Part shown: positions 1 through 6,333 of the stretch, piece by piece | Layout of the letters: each line of letters begins with the position of its first letter | How positions within the stretch are numbered: the stretch's first letter is position 1 | Assembly (NCBI GenBank): GCA_019347585.1 | Contig: JAHWLC010000066.1 | Span: forward strand, 1-6,480 | DNA: 6,480 bases | Direction of reading: 5' to 3' | From: Actinomycetota bacterium | GTDB lineage: Bacteria; Actinomycetota; Acidimicrobiia; Spongiisociales; ZC4RG35 | Position numbers and translations under genes: made by a program | The notes under the pieces: generated by a model | Databases searched by the model: none | What the model was told of the DNA's origin: nothing | What the model saw: the letters and a program-made list of their open reading frames with translations, nothing else

Positions 1-1085
1 ATGGCCGGGTCGTATCCGTCCCGGGCGGGGCCGGTGGCATAGGAGAGCACCCTGATCAGCCAGAGCCGGAAGGCCAGCGCCTCCCAACCCGCGTCGCCGA
101 GCCGGAACCCGGCGAGGAGGATGCGCAGGGTGGCGCCCCATGCGTCGGCGTCCATGAACTCGATCTCGCCGCCGTCGGCGGTGGCCAGCGCCCGGGCCCC
201 GACGTCGTCGGGAAGATCTCGTGCCAGCCGCGCCTCCCCGGCTCCGGGCCTCTCCGACAGCAGGGCATTTGTCGCCGCGACGTCGAAGCCGCGTACCTCC
301 TTGAGATCCTCGGGGACCGGGGACCGGGGGTCGGCGACGAGCTCGCTCCCGTCCGGGGGCGGGGGCAGGCCCCGGAGCGACGCCACCGCGTCCAGGCACT
401 CCAGCATCATGGTGCGCAGCTCTGCCAGCGACCCGTAGAGGGCATGGCGCTTCCCCTCCGTCATGTGGTGCTCGTAGACGGGCACCCCCAGCGTCGAGGT
501 GGCGTAGGTGAGGATGGTGTCCACCCCCCAGTCGCTCCGCTGTCGCACCGCCTCGTCGGCGGCGACCGCCTCTAGCGCCTCCCCATCGACCAGGAACTCC
601 CCGCCCAAGGGCTGGCCCAGCCGGGGGAGCAGCGTGCCCGGGAACAGGAAGGCGAGCCCGGGCCTGGTCACCATCCACGTGATCATGGCGTCGGTGGCGG
701 CCCGGGGAAACCGGTGGCGCACCACCGAGAAGCCTCGGTCGGCGGCGCTCTCCGCACCCTCGATCCACGCTGCTCCGAAGTTGGTGATGTCGGCGTCGTA
801 GAAGTGGACCCGCTCGAAGCCGCGCCCCGCGGCGCGCAGGATCGCGGTGTTCATGGCGTCCCCCTTCCCGGGGCGGAGCTCGCCGATTCGCTCCTGGGCG
901 AACACCGACACTTCCTTGCCGGTCCGCCGCGTCACCGCGGCGGCCCCTTCGGCGATGGCAGCGGCCGTCGCCCCCGAGGTCACCGCCCATACCTCCTCGA
1001 CACGGGGATGGGCCGCGGCGATGCCGAGATTGGCCACCACCACCTCCGCATCCTCCTCCTTGACCGGGAACACCACCAGGCTCAT
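1..1085 (-). CDS. mgs: Mannosylglycerate synthase, GT78 family (3' end outside window)
   Basis: Retaining glycosyltransferase that transfers mannose from GDP-mannose to D-glycerate in one step, giving the cytoplasmic compatible solute mannosylglycerate. My translation of the minus strand from ATG at 1085-1083 runs 361 codons with no stop to the window edge. The Rhodothermus marinus enzyme, as I remember it, has about 397 residues, so roughly 35 C-terminal residues are missing. The protein starts MSLVVFP like that enzyme. Family-typical stretches follow: QER (Q64), LRPGKGD (K74), the metal-binding FYDAD (D97, D99), FPRAATDAMITW (R128, D132, T136), QPLGGE (L160), SDWGVDT (D189), EGKRHALYG (H214, Y217) and LRTMM (M226). 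These match R. marinus Q66, K76, D100, D102, R131, D135, T139, L163, D192, H217, Y220 and M229. The residue after the metal-ligand His is Ala instead of Arg. A purine-rich AGAGGG (1093-1088) lies only 2 bases before the start, closer than a normal Shine-Dalgarno; homology supports this start. It is divergent from herA. The identification is firm for the family; activity is inferred. Confidence 0.9.
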   Translation of the reverse strand, partial: MSLVVFPVKEEDAEVVVANLGIAAAHPRVEEVWAVTSGATAAAIAEGAAAVTRRTGKEVSVFAQERIGELRPGKGDAMNTAILRAAGRGFERVHFYDADITNFGAAWIEGAESAADRGFSVVRHRFPRAATDAMITWMVTRPGLAFLFPGTLLPRLGQPLGGEFLVDGEALEAVAADEAVRQRSDWGVDTILTYATSTLGVPVYEHHMTEGKRHALYGSLAELRTMMLECLDAVASLRGLPPPPDGSELVADPRSPVPEDLKEVRGFDVAATNALLSERPGAGEARLARDLPDDVGARALATADGGEIEFMDADAWGATLRILLAGFRLGDAGWEALAFRLWLIRVLSYATGPARDGYDPA

Positions 1086-1138
1086 CGCCCTCTGCCCCGT
1101 CCCGAATCTGTCATGGGCCCTGTCTACTCTCGGCGGTC
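1086..1138. promoter_or_regulatory. Divergent intergenic region between mgs and herA
   Basis: Fifty-three bases separate the two start codons, so promoters for both genes must sit here or overlap the coding starts. On the plus strand there is a convincing -10 element and an upstream activator-like motif for herA (listed separately). On the minus strand I see no good -10 or -35 box for mgs; the best candidate, CAGATT, is a poor match. The mgs promoter may therefore lie further back, inside the 5' part of herA. Confidence 0.6.
1108..1130 (+). promoter_or_regulatory. Putative DNA-damage (PafBC-type) leaderless promoter of herA
   Basis: CTGTCATGG (1108-1116), then 8 bases, then the -10 hexamer TACTCT (1125-1130). 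The mycobacterial LexA/RecA-independent damage promoter is TTGTCRGTG-N8-TANNNT. This site matches TGTC, the purine, the last G (6 of 9 positions), the TANNNT pattern and the exact N8 spacing. The -10 ends 8 bases before the herA ATG at 1139, so transcription would begin at or next to the start codon. That agrees with the lack of a Shine-Dalgarno sequence upstream. There is no TTGACA-like -35 box at the usual distance, as expected for activator-dependent promoters of this kind. Regulation by PafBC is inferred from the motif only. Confidence 0.55.
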
Positions 1139-2806
1139 ATGGAGAGAATGGTCGGGCGGGTCCTCGGAACCAGGGACTCGACCCCTCTCGAGTTCTGGGT
1201 GGCGGTCGGGGAGGGCGAGTTCCTGCAACTCGACGACGTGGTGGCCCTGGAGCGGGTTCTGCCCACCGGCGAGCTGATCCAGGTGTATGGGACGGTCGGC
1301 CAGGTGGTCGCCCGCCACGAGGGTGCTCGTTTCGACTCCGATGTCTTCCTGATCGAGGAGGGGATCCTCCCTGGCGCGGTGACCGAGGCGGCGCAGGTCA
1401 CCGCCACCAGGTTCGAGCCCGAGGTGTTCGTGCCCCCGCAGCCGGGCCAGCCGGTGCGGGTCGCCGAGGGCGAGGAGCGGGAGAAGGCGCTCTTCTTCGA
1501 TCGCATGGAACGCAGGTTCCCGGTGGGCCTGGCCCGCAACGGCGAGCCGCTCTGGGTCAACTTCGAGTTCATCAACGGCGACCGCGGGGCCCACGTCAAC
1601 ATCTCCGGCATCTCCGGTGTGGCAACCAAGACGAGCTATGCCACCTTCCTGATCCATTCCCTGTTCACCTCGGGCGTCCTCGGCAAGGCGGCGGTGAACA
1701 CCAAGGCACTGGTGTTCAACGTCAAGGGCGAGGACCTGCTCCACCTCGACCGCGTCAATGCCCGGCTAGACGACGAGCAGCGTCTGCGCTACACGGAACT
1801 GGGCCTGCCCTCCACGCCCTTCGAGTCGGTCGGGCTGTATGCCCCGCCCCGTCTCGACGACTCCCGCGCCACCGCCGACGTCGCCTCCCGCTCCGACGTC
1901 ACCTCGTTCTTCTGGACCACATATGAGTTCTGCTCCGAGGACCTCCTGCCCTTCCTCTTCGCCGACGCCGAGGACGACCGGGCCCAGTACACGACGGTCG
2001 TCTACAACGTCATGGCCCAGCTACGCAAGGCCGAGCCGACCGAGACCGGAGCGGCCGTGGTCGACGGGGTGAAAGTGACCACCTTCCGCGAGCTGGCCGA
2101 CCTGATCACCGAGCGGGTCCAGTCGGAGGAGGACCGCTACCGCTGGGCCGGGCCCGCCATCGGCACCGGCACGATCAACGCCTTCGTGCGCCGCCTCCAG
2201 GCGTCGGTGCGCCACCTGGGCCGCTTGGTCCGCGCCGACGTGCCCGACCCGGAGCGGCACCGGGTCAGCCTCGACAACCAGGTCACCGTGGTCGACCTGC
2301 ACAATCTCAACGACCGCGCCAAGCGATTCGTGGTCGGGGTCACCCTGAAGCGGGCTTTCGAGGACAAGGAGCGGTCCGGCCAGGCCGAAGAGCTGCTCCT
2401 CGTGGTGCTCGACGAGCTGAACAAGTACGCCCCCCGGGAGGGTTCGAGCCCGATCAAGGAGGTGCTCCTAGACGTCGCCGAGCGGGGGCGTTCCCTGGGG
2501 GTGATCCTAGTCGGCGCCCAGCAGACCGCCTCCGAAGTGGAACGGCGCATCGTGGCCAACTCCGCCATCCGGGTGGTGGGCCGGCTCGACTCCGCCGAGG
2601 CCGGCCGGGGCGAGTACGGCTGGCTCCCGCCGGGGCAGCGCCAGCGCTCCACCATCATCAAGCCGGGCACGATGATCGTCAGTCAGCCCCAGCTCCCGGG
2701 CCCCGTCGTCGTCGAGTTCCCGTTCCCCGCCTGGGCCACCCGGGTCTCGGAGGCGGTCGCTCCCGTCGAGGGGACCGGGGAGGAAGACCCCTTCGAAGGT
2801 CTCTAG
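1139..2806 (+). CDS. herA: HerA-type DNA translocase/helicase ATPase
   Basis: Ring-forming ATPase of the HerA/FtsK superfamily that pumps double-stranded DNA during end resection, normally with the NurA nuclease. It has 555 residues, in the HerA range. The N-terminal part (about 5-100) looks like the HAS-barrel: VGRVLGT and the ligand-loop-like FLQLDDVV. The RecA-like core holds a modified Walker A, SGISGVATKT (156-165, K164/T165), a HerA-like KGEDL after the next strand (196-200), Walker B LLLVVLDE (419-426, D425/E426), a polar QQ sensor (461-462) and GRLDS with a candidate arginine finger R482. The end of the core (KPGTMIVSQ, 508-516, then a Val-rich strand) is typical of HerA. A helical insertion occupies about 290-370. 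The tail is acidic. The ATG at 1139 is chosen because the -10 element fits a leaderless start; an in-frame ATG at 1148 would also keep the domain. The neighbours sbcD, sbcC and probable nurA support a role in double-strand break repair. Odd point: the glycine before the Walker A lysine is Thr. Confidence 0.88.
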   Translation: MERMVGRVLGTRDSTPLEFWVAVGEGEFLQLDDVVALERVLPTGELIQVYGTVGQVVARHEGARFDSDVFLIEEGILPGAVTEAAQVTATRFEPEVFVPPQPGQPVRVAEGEEREKALFFDRMERRFPVGLARNGEPLWVNFEFINGDRGAHVNISGISGVATKTSYATFLIHSLFTSGVLGKAAVNTKALVFNVKGEDLLHLDRVNARLDDEQRLRYTELGLPSTPFESVGLYAPPRLDDSRATADVASRSDVTSFFWTTYEFCSEDLLPFLFADAEDDRAQYTTVVYNVMAQLRKAEPTETGAAVVDGVKVTTFRELADLITERVQSEEDRYRWAGPAIGTGTINAFVRRLQASVRHLGRLVRADVPDPERHRVSLDNQVTVVDLHNLNDRAKRFVVGVTLKRAFEDKERSGQAEELLLVVLDELNKYAPREGSSPIKEVLLDVAERGRSLGVILVGAQQTASEVERRIVANSAIRVVGRLDSAEAGRGEYGWLPPGQRQRSTIIKPGTMIVSQPQLPGPVVVEFPFPAWATRVSEAVAPVEGTGEEDPFEGL

Positions 2807-2851
2807 GCACGCTCCCGGGATCTGTCGGGGTCGGTCCTTACGATCTCGGGT
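2807..2851 (+). promoter_or_regulatory. herA-sbcD intergenic spacer
   Basis: Forty-five bases follow the herA TAG. They hold the 8-bp palindrome TCCCGGGA (2813-2820), too short and without a T-tract to be a terminator, and the promoter-like motif listed separately. There is no recognisable Shine-Dalgarno before the GTG. Read-through from herA is therefore likely, with added transcription starting at sbcD. Confidence 0.5.
2822..2844 (+). promoter_or_regulatory. Putative DNA-damage (PafBC-type) leaderless promoter of sbcD
   Basis: CTGTCGGGG (2822-2830), 8 bases, then TACGAT (2839-2844). Against TTGTCRGTG-N8-TANNNT it matches 7 of 9 upstream positions, the -10 pattern and the exact spacing. The -10 ends 7 bases before the GTG at 2852, which fits a leaderless transcript. 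The site repeats the herA promoter layout: in both, ATCTGTC is followed after 12 bases by TAC, and the rest of the spacer differs. Promoter activity and the regulator are inferred from sequence only. Confidence 0.6.
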
Positions 2852-3979
2852 GTGAGGATCTTGCACACCTCCGACTGGCATGTGGGCCGCCGCATCCGGG
2901 GAAGGGACCGCAGCGATGAGCACCGCGCCGTGCTCGCCGAGATCGCGGGGGTGGCCGACACTCAGCAAGTGGACCTCACCTTGGTTGCCGGGGATCTCTT
3001 CGACTCCTCTGCCCCCACCCCGGTGGCCGAGGAGATCGCCTGGCGCGCCCTCCTCGCCCTGGCCGAGGTCTCCCCGGTGGTCGTCATCGCCGGCAACCAC
3101 GACAGCCCGGCGCGTCTCGACGCGGTGGCCCCGCTCCTCGCCATGGGGCGGGTCACCGTGGTGGGGACGCCCCGATCCCCGGGGGACGGAGGCGTCGTCT
3201 TCATCGACTCGCTCGGGACGAAGGTGGCGCTGCTCCCCTTCGTCTCCCAGCGGGGGATCGTGAGGGCGGCGGACATCATGGGCCTCGACCCCGATCAGCA
3301 CTCCGGCAAGTACCAGGAGCGGATGCAGCTGCTGGTCGCCGCGCTCACCGAGGAGATGACCCCGGAGACCGTGAACCTGCTGGTCGGCCATCTCACCGTC
3401 TTCGGGGCGGAGACCGGCGGCGGGGAGCGTCATGCCCACACCGTCTTCGATTACGCCGTCCCCTCGGCCGTGTTCCCGGGACATCTCTCCTATGTCGCCC
3501 TGGGCCATCTCCACCGTCAGCAGAAGATCCCCCATGCCGGCTCGGTCTGGTACGCAGGGTCCCCCCTCCAGCTCGACTTCGGCGAGGTCGAGGATCGCAA
3601 AGGGATCCTGGTGGTGGAGGCGTCGCCCGGGCTGCCCGCCCAGGTGACCACGATCCCCTTGAGCGCAGGACGGCGTCTCATCACCATCAAGGGCACCCTC
3701 GACCAGATTCTGGCCAGGGCGGACGAGGCCGGTGACGCCCATGTCCGCGTCGAGCTGGCCGAGAAAGCCAGTGTCGGCCTGGCGGATACGGTGCGAGAGG
3801 CGATACCGGGAACCGTGGAGGTGGTGCTCGAGGAGGCGGAGACCACTCGCAAGGCCCATCACGCCCGGCGCACCCTGACCCCCGGCGACGCCTTCCATCG
3901 CTATCTCGAGGAGAAGGGGGTCGCCGACCCCGCGGTGGAGCGGCTCTTCGCCGAGCTCTTGGACGAGGCGTCTGCATGA
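2852..3979 (+). CDS. sbcD: SbcD/Mre11 DNA double-strand break repair nuclease
   Basis: Metal-dependent nuclease subunit of the SbcCD (Mre11-Rad50) complex. With Rad50 it trims blocked, hairpin or broken DNA ends before recombination. The 375 residues are normal for the family. All calcineurin-like phosphoesterase motifs are present in order: SDWH (D8, H10), GDLFDS (D48), GNHDS (N82, H83, D84), VGHLTV (H180) and GHLHR (H219, H221), followed by YAGSPLQLDFGE (234-245), typical of SbcD. The C-terminal part (about 270-375) would be the capping and Rad50-binding region. The start is GTG at 2852, giving MRILHTSDWH as in nearly all SbcD proteins; no Shine-Dalgarno is seen, and a -10 hexamer ends 7 bases upstream. 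The stop overlaps the sbcC start by 4 bases (ATGA), so translation is likely coupled. No key residue is missing. Confidence 0.95.
   Translation: MRILHTSDWHVGRRIRGRDRSDEHRAVLAEIAGVADTQQVDLTLVAGDLFDSSAPTPVAEEIAWRALLALAEVSPVVVIAGNHDSPARLDAVAPLLAMGRVTVVGTPRSPGDGGVVFIDSLGTKVALLPFVSQRGIVRAADIMGLDPDQHSGKYQERMQLLVAALTEEMTPETVNLLVGHLTVFGAETGGGERHAHTVFDYAVPSAVFPGHLSYVALGHLHRQQKIPHAGSVWYAGSPLQLDFGEVEDRKGILVVEASPGLPAQVTTIPLSAGRRLITIKGTLDQILARADEAGDAHVRVELAEKASVGLADTVREAIPGTVEVVLEEAETTRKAHHARRTLTPGDAFHRYLEEKGVADPAVERLFAELLDEASA
3961..3968 (+). promoter_or_regulatory. Ribosome binding site of sbcC inside sbcD
   Basis: GGACGAGG ends 7 bases before the ATG at 3976, a normal Shine-Dalgarno distance. It supports this ATG as the sbcC start. 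The two upstream genes, by contrast, have no such site, in line with leaderless translation there and coupled translation here. Confidence 0.5.
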
Positions 3980-6333
3980 GACCGCTGCGCATCGAGCTCG
4001 AGGGGTTCTCCTCCTACCGGCAGAAGGAGGCCGTCGATCTCTCCGACATCGAGTTCTTCTCCATCTCCGGGCCCACCGGATCGGGCAAGTCGAGCCTGGT
4101 CGACGCCATGATCTTCGCCCTCTACGGGCGGGTTCCCCGTCTCGGGGGCAACGCGGTCGCCCCTGCGATCACGACAGGAGCCGATCGGGCCCGGGTCCGC
4201 TTCGATTTCGAGGTGGACGGGGTGGAGCACACCGCGGTCCGGCTCGCCGAGCGGACCAAGACCGGCGCCAGCGTGAAGGAAGCGCGATTGGAGCGCGGGG
4301 AGGAGGTGCTCGCCGACGGCGCCGAAGAAGTGACCAAAGAGGTCGCCTCGTTGCTCAGGCTGAGCTTCGACGAGTTCACCCGGACCGTGGTCCTCCCCCA
4401 GGGGGAGTTCGCCAGGTTCCTCACCGCCAAGAAGGCGGAGCGGCAGGAACTGCTGCGCAGCCTGCTCGCCCTCGGCATCTACGGCGAGGTGAGGGCCCTG
4501 GCCAGGACCAGGGCCGGTGTCGCCGCCGATCGGGCCGATCGCGCCCGGGCCCGGCTCGAGGCCCTCGAGGTCCCCGACGAGGAGGCCGTGGCATCCGCCG
4601 AAGAGCTTCTGGACACTTTGGAAGAGCTGGGGAAAGCCGTGACCGCCCTGGAGGCGGAGCTCGGTGAACGGCGCGAGAGGCTTCAGGCGCACCAGGGCGA
4701 GGTCGACCGTCTCGACGGTGCTCTGGCGCGGCTGAGCTCAGTCGAGGCTCCGGAACGGCTCGCCGAGCTGGACGGCCTGGTCCTGGCGGCACGGGCCCGC
4801 CAGGAGGAGGCGGAGCGGAGCCTCGATGTCGCCAGAGCCGCCGAACGGTCGGCGATCGACGCCCTCGAGGCCCTGCCCACCGAGGAGGCCCTGGACACCC
4901 GGCAGCGGCTGCTCACCCGGCTCGGCGAGCTCGAAGAGCGGGCGGCGACGATAGATGTGGAGAGCGCCCGCACCTCCCTGGAAGCCGTCCAGCGCCGGCT
5001 CTCCCGGGACGCCGAGACCCTGGCAGCCGCCGAAGCCGAGTTGGAGCGGGTGAAGAAGGCCCACTCCGCCCACGCCCTGGCGGCGACTCTGGCGGTGGGC
5101 GAGGCCTGTCCGGTCTGCGAGCAACCCGTCACCATCCTCCCCGACGGGAACGAGCCTGCCGAGCTCGCCGGTCCGAGGGAGGAGGCGGAGCGGGCGAGAC
5201 AGGAGGTGGCGCAGTCCACCGCGGAGATGGAGGCGGCGGCGAGGACGCTCACCGAGCTGGAGACGCGAGAGACCGAGCTCCAAGCCCAGCTGATGGCACT
5301 GCGCTCCGAGCTGGGCAGCGGGCCGGACGCGGAGGAGATCGAGGCGGCCCGAGCCGGGCTGCTGGCGGCGCGGGCGACACGGGACCGGGCGGTCGCCGAG
5401 CGCTCCGAGAAGGAGGCCGCGGTAGCCGAGGCCGAGCGGCTACTCGAAGACCTCAGCGAGCGGGTTCGCTCTCTGGGCCGGATGCTGCACGCCGCCACCA
5501 GGACCATCGCCGACCTGGAGCCGCCTCTCCCCGAGAGTGAGGATGTCCTGGTCCAGTGGAAGGAGCTGCTCGCCTGGGTGGACGAGGCCGCGGAGAGACT
5601 CGAGGCAGAGCGGACCGCCGCCATGGAGAAGCTGGAGCGCTCACGGGACAGCGTCGATTCTCTTCGACGGCAGCTGGTGGAGAGCCTGGATGCCGCACGG
5701 GTCCCTGTCGTCGAGCCCTTCCCGGTCCAGGTCGCCACCCACACCGAGTTGGCCCGACAGCGGCTGGACAGATATCGGGAGACGATCGAGGAGGCGGAAA
5801 AGCTGGAAATGGAGCTGCACAGCTCTCGTTCCGCAGCCGCGGTCGCAGAGCAGCTCGCCGGGTATCTGGGTGCGGCGGGGTTCGAGCGCTGGCTGATGGC
5901 CGGGGCCATCTCAGACCTGGTGACCGGAGCAAACGAGCTTCTCGACCAGCTCTCCAAAGGCAAGTACTCCTTGCAGGCCGACGAGGGTGGCGCTTTCAGC
6001 ATCGTCGACCACACCAAGGCGGGCGAGGCGCGACCGGTCTCGACCCTCTCCGGCGGGGAGACATTTCTCTTCTCCCTGGCATTGGCGATGTCGCTGGCGG
6101 AGACCCTGGCCAGTGCGGGCGGAGCGCGGCTGGAGGCTGTCATCCTCGACGAGGGGTTCGGCACCCTCGACGACGAGCCGCTCGACATCGTGGCCTCGGT
6201 CCTCGAGGAGCTGGCCGCACAGGACCTGGTGGTCGGGGTGATCACCCATGTCAGAGATCTCGCCGAGCGGGCGCCCGCCCGGTTCGAGGTCGTCGCCGAC
6301 CCGGCAGGGTCGCGGGTGGTGAGGGTCTCGTGA
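3976..6333 (+). CDS. sbcC: SbcC/Rad50 zinc-hook ABC ATPase
   Basis: ATPase subunit of SbcCD (Mre11-Rad50). ATP-driven dimerisation of its heads controls the nuclease, and its coiled coils tether DNA through a zinc hook. The 785 residues hold an N-terminal half-ATPase with Walker A GPTGSGKSS (32-40, K38) and Q-loop LPQGEF (Q142). Then comes a long charged Ala/Glu/Arg-rich coiled coil (about 180-370), the hook CPVC (C378, C381), a returning coiled coil (about 400-620), and the C-terminal half with signature LSGGE (691-695), Walker B AVILDE (721-726, D725/E726), D-loop GFGTLD and the switch histidine in THVRD (H758). It is short beside E. coli SbcC (about 1050) and closer to archaeal Rad50 (about 880). 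Proline-containing breaks lie in the second arm near 515-530 and 575-590. The start is the ATG overlapping the sbcD stop; its own stop overlaps the next gene's GTG. Hook and SbcD neighbour exclude SMC, RecN and RecF. Confidence 0.95.
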   Translation: MRPLRIELEGFSSYRQKEAVDLSDIEFFSISGPTGSGKSSLVDAMIFALYGRVPRLGGNAVAPAITTGADRARVRFDFEVDGVEHTAVRLAERTKTGASVKEARLERGEEVLADGAEEVTKEVASLLRLSFDEFTRTVVLPQGEFARFLTAKKAERQELLRSLLALGIYGEVRALARTRAGVAADRADRARARLEALEVPDEEAVASAEELLDTLEELGKAVTALEAELGERRERLQAHQGEVDRLDGALARLSSVEAPERLAELDGLVLAARARQEEAERSLDVARAAERSAIDALEALPTEEALDTRQRLLTRLGELEERAATIDVESARTSLEAVQRRLSRDAETLAAAEAELERVKKAHSAHALAATLAVGEACPVCEQPVTILPDGNEPAELAGPREEAERARQEVAQSTAEMEAAARTLTELETRETELQAQLMALRSELGSGPDAEEIEAARAGLLAARATRDRAVAERSEKEAAVAEAERLLEDLSERVRSLGRMLHAATRTIADLEPPLPESEDVLVQWKELLAWVDEAAERLEAERTAAMEKLERSRDSVDSLRRQLVESLDAARVPVVEPFPVQVATHTELARQRLDRYRETIEEAEKLEMELHSSRSAAAVAEQLAGYLGAAGFERWLMAGAISDLVTGANELLDQLSKGKYSLQADEGGAFSIVDHTKAGEARPVSTLSGGETFLFSLALAMSLAETLASAGGARLEAVILDEGFGTLDDEPLDIVASVLEELAAQDLVVGVITHVRDLAERAPARFEVVADPAGSRVVRVS
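6318..6325 (+). promoter_or_regulatory. Ribosome binding site of the downstream nurA-like gene
   Basis: GGTGAGGG lies at the end of sbcC and ends 4 bases before the GTG at 6330. The gap is slightly short but usable. With the GTGA overlap it supports a start at 6330. Confidence 0.4.

Noticed and set aside
1086..1138. LexA (SOS) operator before herA
   Set aside because: No GAAC-N4-GTTC or similar inverted repeat is present here or in the 2807-2851 spacer; the damage-type motif seen is the LexA-independent one.
121..1926. Long plus-strand open frames at 121-438, 508-801, 714-1277 and 847-1926
   Set aside because: They lie opposite mgs or out of frame with herA. Their translations are Ser/Arg/Pro/Gly-rich low-complexity text with no recognisable motifs, as expected for shadow frames in high-GC DNA.
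2813..2820. Palindrome TCCCGGGA after herA as a terminator
   Set aside because: It has only a 4-bp arm with no loop and no T-tract, and the genes beyond it continue in the same direction.
2507..3898. 463-residue minus-strand open frame opposite herA and sbcD
   Set aside because: It is antisense to two well-supported genes, has no recognisable domain, and its length is explained by the lack of stops in GC-rich codons read backwards.
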